NCBI RefSeq assembly: GCF_051487185.1
Contig: NZ_JAHVDK010000016.1
Location: 109,303 to 173,302, forward strand
Length of the DNA stretch: 64,000 nt
Source of the DNA: Inquilinus limosus_F
GTDB taxonomy: Bacteria > Pseudomonadota > Alphaproteobacteria > DSM-16000 > Inquilinaceae
Direction of reading: 5' to 3'
The notes beneath the pieces were generated by a model, which saw only the letters and a list, made by a program, of their open reading frames with translations, ran no database searches and was not told where the DNA came from. Shown here in pieces: positions 38,216-47,241 of this stretch; the stretch's first letter is position 1; each line of letters begins with the position of its first letter. Made by a program: the position numbers and the translations under genes.

Positions 38216-39118
38216 ATGCACAGGATCAAGATCCGCCATCTCGAGACGCTGATGGTGTTCATGAAGACCGGATCGGTCACCGAATCCGCGGAGATCCTGG
38301 GCACGACCCAGCCGAACGCCAGCAAATCCCTGAAGCAGCTGGAGGACTCGATCGGTATCGCGCTATTCCAGCGCAGCGGCGGCCGGCTGCAGCCGACGCC
38401 GGAGGCCGAGATCCTGTTCACCCATGCAGCGCGGCTGATGGAGGAGCTGACCTTCTTCGAGACCCTGTCGGCCGACCTGGCGCGGCTGAAGAGCGGCTTC
38501 GTCCAGATCGCGACGCTGGCGACCTTCGGCGTGGCCCTGCTGCCGCTGGTGGTCGAAGCCTTCAACGCCCGTCATCCGGACGTCTTCGTCCAGATCGACA
38601 TCCTCGATTCCGACAAGATCCATTCCTTCGTCAGCCGCGGGAACTACGATCTCGGCCTCGTCCACCATCCGAGCCAGGAGATGGATCTGATGGCCCAGAC
38701 GCTGCGCACCGGCTCGATGGTCTGCATCATGCCGGCGGCGCATCCGCTGGCGCGACGGGCGGGGATCAGCGCGGCCGATCTGGCCGGCATGCCGCTGATC
38801 ACCTATCCGAAGACGCTTCCCTTCGGCGCCGTCATCGCCAAGACGCTGGCGGATGAGGGTGTGCAGATCCGCAACCCGCTTTCGGCCAACCACAGCCATG
38901 TGGTGCGCAAGCTGGTCGAGCGCGGCCGCGGCCTCGCCCTGGTCGACGAGTTCTCGGTCTGGGATGCGGCCGGGGCCCCCGGCCTCGCGGTCAGGCCCTT
39001 CACACCCCGGATTCCGGTCTCGATCGGCCTTATCGTACCGAAGAGGCGCCCGCTTTCGCTGGCCGCGCAGGCGTTCCTCGCGGCGCTTCGGGAGGCGTTG
39101 TCGGCGCCTCCGCTGTAG
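38216..39118 (+). CDS. LysR-family transcriptional regulator
   Basis: The 300-aa LysR regulator has the N-terminal winged helix with MHRIKIRHLETLMVFMKTG, then SVTESAEILGTTQPNASKSL and KQLEDSIGIALFQRSGGRL (about 20-58). The effector-binding domain includes SGFVQIATLATFGVALLPLV and, near the end, PVSIGLIVPKRRPLSLAAQAF. I chose ATG 38216 with AGGGGC upstream; the open frame starts earlier but that part has no homology. It is divergent from the oxidase/HyuAB/importer operon and convergent with the dehydratase gene at 39123 (4-bp gap). Confidence 0.92.
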   Translation: MHRIKIRHLETLMVFMKTGSVTESAEILGTTQPNASKSLKQLEDSIGIALFQRSGGRLQPTPEAEILFTHAARLMEELTFFETLSADLARLKSGFVQIATLATFGVALLPLVVEAFNARHPDVFVQIDILDSDKIHSFVSRGNYDLGLVHHPSQEMDLMAQTLRTGSMVCIMPAAHPLARRAGISAADLAGMPLITYPKTLPFGAVIAKTLADEGVQIRNPLSANHSHVVRKLVERGRGLALVDEFSVWDAAGAPGLAVRPFTPRIPVSIGLIVPKRRPLSLAAQAFLAALREALSAPPL

Positions 39119-39122
39119 CGGG

Positions 39123-40346
39123 CTAGCTCGCCGTGAAGTAGGACGCCCGCCGGAGCCGCGTCTGCACGTAGACATGCTCGTGGTGGGTGCCGGGCGCGTA
39201 GGACCGGTCGGCCTCGGCCACCGGCACGGCGATGTTGCGCTCGCTGGGATGGCGCGCGACGAAGTCCTCGTCGATGTCGCAGCCGAGGCCCGGCGCGTCG
39301 GGCACGGCGATGGAGCCGTCCTCCTGCACCGGATGCGGCACCACGGTCCTCGCCCGGCCCGGCCAGTCGTCGTCGAGGCGCTCCAGGATCAGGGCGTTCG
39401 GGATCGCGGCCAGGAGATGCAGCGCCGCATATTCGGCGACGGGGCCGAGCGAGCCGGAATGCGGCGCCATCATGATGTGGTGCGCCTCCGCCATGGCGGC
39501 GATCTTCTTCATCTGCGTCAGGCCGCCCGCCCGCCCCGTGTCCGGCTGGATCACGTCGACCAGCTCGCGCTCGATCAGCTCGCGCTCGCCGAAGATGGTC
39601 GCCATGCGCTCGCCTGCCGCCAGCGGCACATGGGCCGCGTCGCGGATGCGTTTGTAGCCGTCGAGATTGTCCGGCGCGATCGGATCCTCGATCCAGAGGA
39701 GGCTGTAGGGCTCCAGCGCCCGCGCCACCCGCGCCGCGTCAGCGGGCGTCAGCCAGGGCGGCCCGTGCAGGTCGATGGCGATGTCGACCTCGTCGCCCAC
39801 CGCCTCGCGCAGCATCGCGACCTTGCGCACCGGATCGGCGACGCCGCCGCATTTGATGGTCCTGATGCCGCGTCCCTTCACGGCCACCGCCATCTCGGCC
39901 GTGTTCGCGTGGGAGTAGATCGGGATCCGGTCGCGCATCTTGCCGCCGAGCAGGTTCCACACCGGCACGCCGAGCGCCTTGCCCTTGATGTCCCAGAGCG
40001 CGACGTCGATGCCGGTCATCGCTCCGGCGCCGACCGTACCGAGCAGCCCGTGCCCCATCATCGCGATCTGCATCTTCTGCCACAGGCGCTCGATATGCGT
40101 CGGATCCTCGCCGATCAGGATGCTCTTCAGGTCCTGCACCGCGGTCTCGATCACGCGGGGCCAGCCGGAGCATTCGCCGATGCCGACGATGCCGGCGTCG
40201 GTATAGACCTTCACGAATAGCCAGTTGCGGAAGCCGGGGAGCTTGCCCTGCGCCGCCGCGTCGTCGAAACGGCCGTCCGTCGCCCATTTGGCCGGATCCG
40301 GCGGGCCGGCCTGCATCAGGAAGGTGCGGATGTCCGTAATCTTCAT
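39123..40346 (-). CDS. Enolase-superfamily acid-sugar dehydratase (mandelate racemase/DgoD-like)
   Basis: The 407-aa member of the mandelate racemase group has the N-terminal capping domain MKITDIRTFL...NWLFVKVYTDAGIVGIGE and the barrel with metal ligands D192 (AIDLHGPPW), E220 (LLWIEDP) and E246 (LAAGERM). H194 sits in the position of the galactonate dehydratase base, and H296 in MMAPHSGSLGP. Such enzymes dehydrate aldonic or aldaric acids to 2-keto-3-deoxy acids. It is the last gene of the run that also carries an importer and is convergent with the LysR gene. With the uronate dehydrogenase at 47238 it suggests uronate to aldarate to dehydrated product. No KdgD-type aldolase or dehydratase is seen. 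Confidence 0.87.
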   Translation of the reverse strand: MKITDIRTFLMQAGPPDPAKWATDGRFDDAAAQGKLPGFRNWLFVKVYTDAGIVGIGECSGWPRVIETAVQDLKSILIGEDPTHIERLWQKMQIAMMGHGLLGTVGAGAMTGIDVALWDIKGKALGVPVWNLLGGKMRDRIPIYSHANTAEMAVAVKGRGIRTIKCGGVADPVRKVAMLREAVGDEVDIAIDLHGPPWLTPADAARVARALEPYSLLWIEDPIAPDNLDGYKRIRDAAHVPLAAGERMATIFGERELIERELVDVIQPDTGRAGGLTQMKKIAAMAEAHHIMMAPHSGSLGPVAEYAALHLLAAIPNALILERLDDDWPGRARTVVPHPVQEDGSIAVPDAPGLGCDIDEDFVARHPSERNIAVPVAEADRSYAPGTHHEHVYVQTRLRRASYFTAS

Positions 40347-42085
40347 TGCGCGAGGCTCCGTTCGGCCGGCTCAGTGTAACGGATGCGGTTGTGAATGCTG
40401 CGGCGGCGCGGGTCGGGCCGCGGCACGGCGGAGATCAGGGCCCGGGTGTAGTCGTGGCGCGGCGCCTCGCACACCTCCTCGGCGTCGCCGATCTCGACCA
40501 GCCGCCCCCGGTACATCACGCCGACGCGGTCGCACATGTAGCGGATGACGCTGATGTCGTGGCTGATGAAGATGTAGGCGAGGCCGAGCTGGTCCTGCAG
40601 CCTGAGCAGCAGGTCGAGAACCTGGAAGCGCAGCGAGACGTCGAGCGCCGAGGTCGCCTCGTCGGCGACGACGACGCGGGGGTTGAGCGCGATCGCCCGG
40701 GCGATGCCGATGCGCTGGCGCTGGCCGCCGGAGAAGGCGTGCGGATAGCGCTCCCGCCAGGCGGGATCGAGGCCGACCTGGCGCATCAGCCCCGCGACGC
40801 GCTCATCGAGGTCCTTCCCCTTGGCGATGCCGTTGACCAGCAAGGGTTCGCCGATGATCTGCGACACCGTCATGCGCGGATTGAGGGAGGAGACCGGGTC
40901 CTGGAAGATCATCCGGATCTCGCGCCGGCAGGCCGAGAGCGTCGGCTTGTCGGCCTTGGCCAGATCGACGACGGAGCCGTCGCCGCGGCGGTAGCGGATG
41001 GCACCCCCGGTCGGGTCGTGGATGCGCAGCAGGCAGCGCCCCATGGTCGTCTTGCCCGAGCCGGACTCGCCGACGATGCCGAGCGTCTCCCCCGCCCGGA
41101 CGGCGAGCGAGACGTCCTCGACGGCTTTGACCGCGGCGCTGCCGGTGCCGAAATGCATTTTCAGCCCCTCGACCTCGACGACCGGCGGGCGGTCGGCCGG
41201 AAGTTCGGGACGCTTCAGGCGGATCTCGGCCTTGTCCTCGAGCTTCAAGACCGAGCCGATCAGCATCTTGGTGTAGGGGTCCTCCGGCGCGTGGAAGATG
41301 CGGTCGGCCGGGCCGCGCTCCATCACCTTGCCCTGGTACATGACAAGGACATCGTCGGCGATCTCGGCGACCACGCCCATGTCGTGGGTGATGAACATGA
41401 CGCCCATGCCGTACTCGGCCTGCAGCCGCTTGATCAGGTCGAGGATCTCGGCCTGGGTGGTGACGTCCAGCGCTGTGGTCGGCTCGTCGGCGATGAGGAG
41501 GAGCGGGTTGCAGGACAGCGCCATGGCGATCATGGCGCGCTGGCGCATGCCGCCCGAAAACTCGAACGTGTAGCGGTCGATCGCCTGCTCCGGGCGGGGA
41601 ATCTCGACCTGCCGCAGCAACTCGATCGCCCGGGCGCGGGCCGCGGCCCTGCCCATGCCGAGATGCAGGCGCAGCACCTCCGTGATCTGGTCGCCGACCG
41701 TGTGGATCGGCGACAGCGACGACATCGGCTCCTGGAAGATCATCGCGATCTCGCGGCCGCGCACCCGGCGGATCGCCCGGCCGCGCGGATGCAGCCTGGC
41801 CAGATCGACGCTGGTGCCGTCGGGGCGGTTGAGCACCATCTCGCCCGAGACGATGCGGCCCGGCGCGTCGACGATCTGCAGGATCGAGCGCGCTGTGACG
41901 CTCTTGCCCGAGCCGCTCTCGCCGACGACGCAGAGCGTCTTGCCGCGTTCGACCGTGAAGGAGACGCCGTCGACCGCCTTGACCAGGCCGGTCCGCGTCG
42001 GAAACTGGGTCACCAGATCGCGCACCGACAGGACGGGCTTCGGGCGGCCGGGGAACGGCACGGGGGCGGCCGGGGATGTCGACAT
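40343..42085 (-). CDS. Fused dual ATPase (DppD-DppF) of a peptide-type ABC importer
   Basis: The 580-aa protein carries two ATPase units. The first (about 20-275) has VVGESGSGKSVTARSIL, MIFQEPMSSLSPIHT, FSGGMRQRAMI and LLIADEPTTALD. The second (about 285-560) has IVGESGSGKTTMGRCLL, MIFQDPVSSLNPRM, FSGGQRQRIGIARAI and VVVADEATSALD, where A replaces the usual P after DE. The start is ATG 42085 with GGAGG five bases upstream, overlapping the end of the permease gene; a GTG at 42103 forms a GTGA overlap. Its stop overlaps the dehydratase start (40343-40346, ATGA). This makes the acid-sugar locus one transcription unit. Confidence 0.92.
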   Translation of the reverse strand: MSTSPAAPVPFPGRPKPVLSVRDLVTQFPTRTGLVKAVDGVSFTVERGKTLCVVGESGSGKSVTARSILQIVDAPGRIVSGEMVLNRPDGTSVDLARLHPRGRAIRRVRGREIAMIFQEPMSSLSPIHTVGDQITEVLRLHLGMGRAAARARAIELLRQVEIPRPEQAIDRYTFEFSGGMRQRAMIAMALSCNPLLLIADEPTTALDVTTQAEILDLIKRLQAEYGMGVMFITHDMGVVAEIADDVLVMYQGKVMERGPADRIFHAPEDPYTKMLIGSVLKLEDKAEIRLKRPELPADRPPVVEVEGLKMHFGTGSAAVKAVEDVSLAVRAGETLGIVGESGSGKTTMGRCLLRIHDPTGGAIRYRRGDGSVVDLAKADKPTLSACRREIRMIFQDPVSSLNPRMTVSQIIGEPLLVNGIAKGKDLDERVAGLMRQVGLDPAWRERYPHAFSGGQRQRIGIARAIALNPRVVVADEATSALDVSLRFQVLDLLLRLQDQLGLAYIFISHDISVIRYMCDRVGVMYRGRLVEIGDAEEVCEAPRHDYTRALISAVPRPDPRRRSIHNRIRYTEPAERSLAQ

Positions 42086-42099
42086 CGGGGCCTCCGCCG

Positions 42100-43224
42100 T
42101 CACTTGTTGTAGGGGTCGGCCGCGTCGCGCAGGCCGTCGCCGAGAAGGTTGAGCGCCATCACCGCCAGGACGACGAAGGCGCCGGGCGCGAACAGCCAGG
42201 GCGCGGTCGCGATCGAGCGGATGTTCTGCGCTTCGCGCAGCAGCACGCCCCAGGAGATGGTCGGCGGCTGCAGCCCAAGCCCGAGGAAGGACAGCGCCGT
42301 CTCCGCCAGGATCATGGCCGGGATCGCCAGCGTGACCGAGGCGATGATGTGGCTGAGGAAGCTCGGCATCATGTGCCGGAAGATCACCCGCCCCTCGCTG
42401 CAGCCGTCGAGGCGGGCTGCGGTGACGAACTCCTCGGTCCTGAGCGACAGGAACCGGCCGCGGACGACGCGGGCGAGCTGCGCCCAGCCGGTCAGCGAGA
42501 GGATCACCGTGATCATGAAGTACTGGGTGATCGCCGGCCAGTCCTGCGGCAGCGCCGCGGCCATTGCGAGCCAGATCGGGATCGTCGGCAGGGCCAGGAC
42601 GAATTCGATCACGCGCTGGATGACGAAGTCCGGCTTGCCGCCGTAATAGCCGGAGATGCCGCCGAGGACGATGCCGATGACAAGCGACAGGAACACGCCG
42701 ACGAGCCCGACCGACAGCGACACCTGGGCGCCCTGCATGATCCGGCTCCAGACGCAGCGGCCGAGCCGGTCGGTGCCGAACAGGAACAGCGGCTGCTTCG
42801 GATCGGCCGAGGCGAGGAGGTGCAGGTCGGTGGTGAACAGGCCGAGGACCGAATATTCGTAGCCGCGCCCGAATAGCGAGACCGCGACCTTGCGCGTCGG
42901 GTCCTCCTTGTAGACGGCGGCGAGCGTCTCGGGGTCGCGCGTCAGCTTATGGGGGTGGAAGTAGAGGCCGATATCCAGGCTGCCGTCCTCGGTGCGGTCG
43001 AACAGATGGATCGCCTGCGGCGGGTGGAAGGCGGCTCGGGCGTTCTGCCGGCTAGGGTCGTTGACGGCGAAGAACCCGGGCACCGCCGCGATCAGGTAGA
43101 GGATCACGACGATCACCAGCGAGGCCATGGCCAGCCGGTGGCGGCGGAAGGCCCACCAGATCAGCTGCCATTGCGAGGCGACGGCGAGCTGGCCGGCGGG
43201 CGCGACAGTCGCGATGTCGGTCAT
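42100..43224 (-). CDS. Peptide-type ABC transporter permease (DppC/YejE-like, long form)
   Basis: The 374-aa permease is longer than common DppC because of an N-terminal insertion (about residues 57-145) between the first helix (RLAMASLVIVVILYLIAAVP) and the permease core that starts GTDRLGRCVWSRIMQGAQVS. This resembles the YejE/long-form subgroup. The core has the EAA-type loop AARLDGCSEGRVIFRHMMP and the terminal GDGLRDAADPYNK. It is 13 bp downstream of the DppB-like permease. Confidence 0.91.
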   Translation of the reverse strand: MTDIATVAPAGQLAVASQWQLIWWAFRRHRLAMASLVIVVILYLIAAVPGFFAVNDPSRQNARAAFHPPQAIHLFDRTEDGSLDIGLYFHPHKLTRDPETLAAVYKEDPTRKVAVSLFGRGYEYSVLGLFTTDLHLLASADPKQPLFLFGTDRLGRCVWSRIMQGAQVSLSVGLVGVFLSLVIGIVLGGISGYYGGKPDFVIQRVIEFVLALPTIPIWLAMAAALPQDWPAITQYFMITVILSLTGWAQLARVVRGRFLSLRTEEFVTAARLDGCSEGRVIFRHMMPSFLSHIIASVTLAIPAMILAETALSFLGLGLQPPTISWGVLLREAQNIRSIATAPWLFAPGAFVVLAVMALNLLGDGLRDAADPYNK

Positions 43225-43237
43225 GGAACCCCTCCGG

Positions 43238-44224
43238 CTATTCGAGGCGGATGCGCGGATCGACGAGCGCGAGCAGGATGTCGCTGATCAGCGACCCGAT
43301 CAGCGTCAGCGCGCAGATCAGCAGCACGAAGGCGCCGGCGAGATACATGTCCTGCGCCATCAGCGACTGCAGCAGGAGGGGCGCCGCCGTCGGCAGGTTG
43401 AGCACGATCGCGACCACGATCGAGCCGGAAACGAGGTTGGGCAGCAGCCAGGTGAGCGTGGAGATGAACGGGTTGAGGGCCACACGCACCGGGTACTTCA
43501 TCAAGAGGCGGAACTCGGACAGGCCCTTGGCGCGCGCCGTGGTGACATAGGGCTTGTGGATCTCGTCCAGCATGTTCGCCCGCATCACCCGGATCAGGCT
43601 CGCCGTGCCGGAGACGGCGAGGATCAGGACCGGGATCCAGAGGTGCCGCAGCAGGTCGAGCATCTTGGCGATGCTCCAGGGCGCCTTTTCGTATTCCGGC
43701 GAGAACAGCCCGCTGACGTCCTGCCCGAACTCGATGGCGGCGATATACATCAGCACCAGCGCCAGCAGGAAGGACGGGATGGCGAGCCCGGCGAAGCTGA
43801 TGGTGGTGACGATGTAGTCGCCGATCGAGTATTTGCGGACCGCGGAATACACCCCGATCGGCAGCGCGATCGCCCAGGTCGCGATCAGTGTGGCGAGGGT
43901 GAGCACCAGGGTCAGCGCCATCCGCTCCCAGATCAGGTCGCTGACCGGCTGCTGCCATTCGAAGGACAGGCCGAAATCACCGCGGGTGACGATGCCGCCG
44001 ATCCACTTCGCGTACTGAACCAGCATCGGATCGTTCAGGCCGAAGCGCTCGCGCAACGCGGCGGCTGCGTTCTGATCGACGATCTCGTTGGAGGCGGCGA
44101 GCGTCGCGACATAGCTGGTCACGAAGTCGCCGGGCGGCAGCTGGATCAGGACGAAGGCGAGGAAGCTGACCGCGAACAGCGCGGGCACCATCCACAGCAG
44201 GCGCTTGGCGATGAATCGGAGCAT
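43238..44224 (-). CDS. Peptide-type ABC transporter permease (DppB-like)
   Basis: The 328-aa permease begins MLRFIAKRLLWMVPALFAVSF with the first membrane helix. Other marks are IQLPPGDFVTSYVATL, the large first periplasmic loop with DQNAAAALRERFGLN, the EAA-type loop PYVTTARAKGLSEFRLLMKY and the end DILLALVDPRIRLE. It is 58 bp from the binding protein gene and 13 bp from the DppC-like gene, in one operon. Confidence 0.92.
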   Translation of the reverse strand: MLRFIAKRLLWMVPALFAVSFLAFVLIQLPPGDFVTSYVATLAASNEIVDQNAAAALRERFGLNDPMLVQYAKWIGGIVTRGDFGLSFEWQQPVSDLIWERMALTLVLTLATLIATWAIALPIGVYSAVRKYSIGDYIVTTISFAGLAIPSFLLALVLMYIAAIEFGQDVSGLFSPEYEKAPWSIAKMLDLLRHLWIPVLILAVSGTASLIRVMRANMLDEIHKPYVTTARAKGLSEFRLLMKYPVRVALNPFISTLTWLLPNLVSGSIVVAIVLNLPTAAPLLLQSLMAQDMYLAGAFVLLICALTLIGSLISDILLALVDPRIRLE

Positions 44225-44282
44225 CCGGGGCTCTCCTCAGATCGGGCGCTGAGCGGCGGAGGAAGACCGGCGAACTGACGCG

Positions 44283-46238
44283 TCAGCTCGAGAAGAAGAA
44301 CTGCTGCGGCATGGCCGGGCCGGGATTCGGCCAGGTCCAGGAATCCGGTTCCTTTTCCGGTGCGTTGACGAGGCTGTTCTTGACCACGCCGAAGGTGTTG
44401 GCGGCGAGACAGACGCCGACCGTCTCGAAGGCCTCGGCGGTCAGGTCGAAGAGCTGCTTCATGATCGCGCCGCGCTTGTCCAGATCCGCGCTGCCGCGCG
44501 CCTCGTCGAACAGCTTCATGCGCTGCTTCTGGCTGTCCGGCGGTTCCTCGCCCGACTGGCCGTTCGAGACGTACCACAGCGTCCAGGGAACGGCGTAGCG
44601 CGAGCCCTGCGGATGCTGGGCGAAGAAGTCGCGCGGGTCGAACATCGGGTCGAGGCCGCCCGGGCCCGGCCACACGGCGGCGTCATGGTCGTTGCTGTCG
44701 CCGCGCGTGTAGTAGAGGGCGCGCTCGATGGTGTTGACCTTGATGTCGATGCCGATCGCGGCCCAGTGCCGCTTCACCAGTTCCAGCACGTCGACCAGGT
44801 CGGGATTCAGGGTCGGGATGACGTCGACGGCGAAGAAGATCTTGCTGCCGTCGGGGTGCAGGCGGAAGCCGTCGCCGCCGGTCTTGTCATAGCCGAGCTT
44901 GTCGAGGATGGCGCCCGCCTGATCCGGATCGAACTCGGTGAACTGCCGGGCCAACTTCTCGTGATACCAGGGATGGCTCGGCCGAGGTCCGGTCTGGTAG
45001 GGCTCCGACTGGCCGAAATAGACGAGCTCGATGATCTCCTGCCGGTCGATGCCGAGGGACAGCGCCTGGCGGACCTCCTTCCGGCCGAAGAAGGCCCGCA
45101 TCTTCGGGTCCTTGTGGCACATGTTCAGGTAGATCTGGCACTGCTGCGCCGAGGAGGGCTCGAGTTCGATCAGCCGATATCCGCCCTTCTCCCGGTTCTG
45201 CGACAGCGTCGGCTTGTTCTGGAGCTGGCTGATGTGCCGTTCCTGGATGTCGAGCTTGCCGGAGATAGCGTCGAGCAGCAGCGATTCGACATCCTGCGAG
45301 ATGCCGAAATAGATCTCGTCGATATAGGGCAGCTGGTTGCCCTCGGTGTCGACCTGCCAGAAATAGGGGTTGCGCTTCATCACCACGCGGGTGGCGCCGC
45401 CGACATAGGGCTCGGCGATGACCCAGGGGTCGAGGGTCGGCTTCTCGGGATTGCCCCAGCGCGCCGGAATCTCGATGTCGCCGCATTTCGCCCGGAACAG
45501 GTCGGTCCAGTTCGACAGCTTGGCCTGCTTCACCAGCTCGTCGACCTTGTCGTTGTATTTGGGATGGAACTGGCTGGCGTAGTGCTTGGCGAACAGCGTC
45601 GGGTGCTGCCCCAGCGGGGTCGCCAGCGTCTCGAGATAGGTCGCGTAGGGTGCGGCGAAGGTGAACTTGACCGTCGCGTCGTCGACCTTGGTGACGACGA
45701 CCGGCTTGCCGGCGATCGAGAGCTGTGAGGGGACCGAGCCGTAAAGCTCGGCGTTCTTGGCGCAGTCCTCGACCGAGAAGACGATGTCGTCCGCGGTGAA
45801 GGGATGGCCGTCCGACCATTTCGTCCCTTTGCGGAGATGGAAGACGAATTCGGTCGCGTCGGCGTTGATCTCCCAGCTTTCCGCGAGGTTGGGCAGGGCT
45901 TTCGTGAATTCGAGATTCCAACGCACCAGGCCCTGGTTACCGACCATGCGCAGGATGCCATTGTGGTCGGACGACCCGCGCAGGCCGCGATGCAGCGTGC
46001 CGCCATAGGTCCCGACCTTGGTCAGGGGCTGCACCACCAGCGGATTGGCCGGCAGCCGCTCGGCCAGCGGCGGCAGCTTGCCGTCCTTCACCAGCTGCGC
46101 GAGATCGGGAGCCTCTCCCTTCGCGGCCTGCGCATGGGCGAAGCGGGCCGCGAGCGGCACCGCCGCCACCCCGGCGAGACCCTTCAGAACCGTGCGTCGG
46201 GCGAACACGTGCGGCGAGGCGCTGAGCTTGTCGTCCAT
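44283..46238 (-). CDS. Peptide-type ABC transporter substrate-binding protein (family 5), Tat-type signal
   Basis: The 651-aa family-5 binding protein is long for the family. The twin-arginine signal is FARRTVLKGLAG (about 12-23) with cleavage near HAQ at about 37. Body motifs include GLRGSSDHNGILRMVGNQGL, LAESWEINADATEFVFHLRK, KWSDGHPFTADDIVF and, later, QMKLFDEARGSAD-like segments. I start at ATG 46238 with GGGAGGAG upstream; a longer frame reaches 46415 across the intergenic region. It opens the transporter operon that ends with the acid-sugar dehydratase, so the ligand may be an oligouronide or acid sugar. The divergent GntR gene is 268 bp away. Confidence 0.9.
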   Translation of the reverse strand: MDDKLSASPHVFARRTVLKGLAGVAAVPLAARFAHAQAAKGEAPDLAQLVKDGKLPPLAERLPANPLVVQPLTKVGTYGGTLHRGLRGSSDHNGILRMVGNQGLVRWNLEFTKALPNLAESWEINADATEFVFHLRKGTKWSDGHPFTADDIVFSVEDCAKNAELYGSVPSQLSIAGKPVVVTKVDDATVKFTFAAPYATYLETLATPLGQHPTLFAKHYASQFHPKYNDKVDELVKQAKLSNWTDLFRAKCGDIEIPARWGNPEKPTLDPWVIAEPYVGGATRVVMKRNPYFWQVDTEGNQLPYIDEIYFGISQDVESLLLDAISGKLDIQERHISQLQNKPTLSQNREKGGYRLIELEPSSAQQCQIYLNMCHKDPKMRAFFGRKEVRQALSLGIDRQEIIELVYFGQSEPYQTGPRPSHPWYHEKLARQFTEFDPDQAGAILDKLGYDKTGGDGFRLHPDGSKIFFAVDVIPTLNPDLVDVLELVKRHWAAIGIDIKVNTIERALYYTRGDSNDHDAAVWPGPGGLDPMFDPRDFFAQHPQGSRYAVPWTLWYVSNGQSGEEPPDSQKQRMKLFDEARGSADLDKRGAIMKQLFDLTAEAFETVGVCLAANTFGVVKNSLVNAPEKEPDSWTWPNPGPAMPQQFFFSS

Positions 46239-46319
46239 CCTGGACTCCTCCCCTGTGTGCTGCGTCGGACCGGTTCCGCGAGCGCGCCGATCCGCTTCCT
46301 TTGTCGTTCCGGTCTTATT

Positions 46320-46336
46320 ACAAATATTGACAAATA
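46320..46336. promoter_or_regulatory. Direct repeats ACAAATA, candidate GntR operator
   Basis: Two ACAAATA copies (46320-46326 and 46330-46336) are spaced by 10 bp in an AT-rich patch between the divergent binding protein and GntR genes. FadR-type operators are short palindromes or repeats in such positions. Assignment rests on location and spacing only. Confidence 0.45.
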
Positions 46337-46506
46337 ACAACAGGAATGGCCTTGTTCCGGATGTTTTCTGTCGTACGGGGATGCGGCAGCGCAAACAGCG
46401 AGAAGAACCGGGCATCCGAGCCGGCGACGGATGAATGCGGCATGCGGGCCAGGTGGGGCTCCGCGGTCATCGATCCTGACAACTTGCCGGTGCGGAGGAG
46501 ACGGGC

Positions 46507-47241
46507 ATGAGTGGCACGGAGGGCGACGCTGCGATCGGCCTTCTGCCGCGGGACACCGGGTCGCCGGCCCGCCTGAGCGAGGTCGTCTATGACGGCATCG
46601 TGTCCCTGATCGCGCATGGCGATTTCGCCCTCAACAGCAGGCTGCCGTCGGAAGCGGAGCTGTCGGCGCGCTTCGGTGCCTCGCGGCCCGTGGTGCGCGA
46701 GGCGCTCGGGCGGCTGCGGCAGGATGGCCTCATCGTCTCGCGCCAGGGTTCGGGCTCCTATGTCCGGCAGCAGCCGGATGTGGCGGTGCTGCGCTTCGCC
46801 CAGGTCCGCTCGCTGGCCGATGTGCAGCGCTGCTTCGAGTTCCGCGCCGGCCTCGAATCCGTCGCGGCGGCCCTCGCCGCCGAGCGCTGGGAAGCGAACG
46901 ATCTCAAGGAGATCGAGGACGCGCTCGAAGCGCTCGAGGCCTGTCTCGGCAATGGTGAGCTGGGGGCCGACGAGGACAGGCGCTTCCACGAGGCGGTCGC
47001 CCGGGCGACGCGCAACCCGTACCACATCGCCGTGCAGTGCTCGCTGGCCCCGCACATCGCCGTCGGCATGAACATCACCCGGCATCTGAGCCGGATGCGG
47101 ACGCCGGAGCGGATCCGGGCGGTGCAGGACGAGCACGTCGCGATCGTCGAGGCGATCCGCCGGCGCGATGCCGGGGCCGCGGCCGAGGCCATGCGCCGGC
47201 ACATCCTCAATGCCCGGCAGCGGATGTTCGAAGGAGTGTGA
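46507..47241 (+). CDS. GntR/FadR-family transcriptional regulator
   Basis: The 244-aa regulator has the GntR winged helix (LPSEAELSARFGASRPVVREALGRLRQDGLI, read in parts, about 49-79) followed by SRQGSGSYVRQQPD, and an FCD-type C-terminal effector domain with RFHEAVARATRNPYHIAV (about 150-180) and DEHVAIVEAIRRRDAGAAAE. FCD domains bind metal-coordinated organic acids, fitting an acid-sugar effector. It is divergent from the importer/dehydratase operon and directly followed by the uronate dehydrogenase. Confidence 0.92.
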   Translation: MSGTEGDAAIGLLPRDTGSPARLSEVVYDGIVSLIAHGDFALNSRLPSEAELSARFGASRPVVREALGRLRQDGLIVSRQGSGSYVRQQPDVAVLRFAQVRSLADVQRCFEFRAGLESVAAALAAERWEANDLKEIEDALEALEACLGNGELGADEDRRFHEAVARATRNPYHIAVQCSLAPHIAVGMNITRHLSRMRTPERIRAVQDEHVAIVEAIRRRDAGAAAEAMRRHILNARQRMFEGV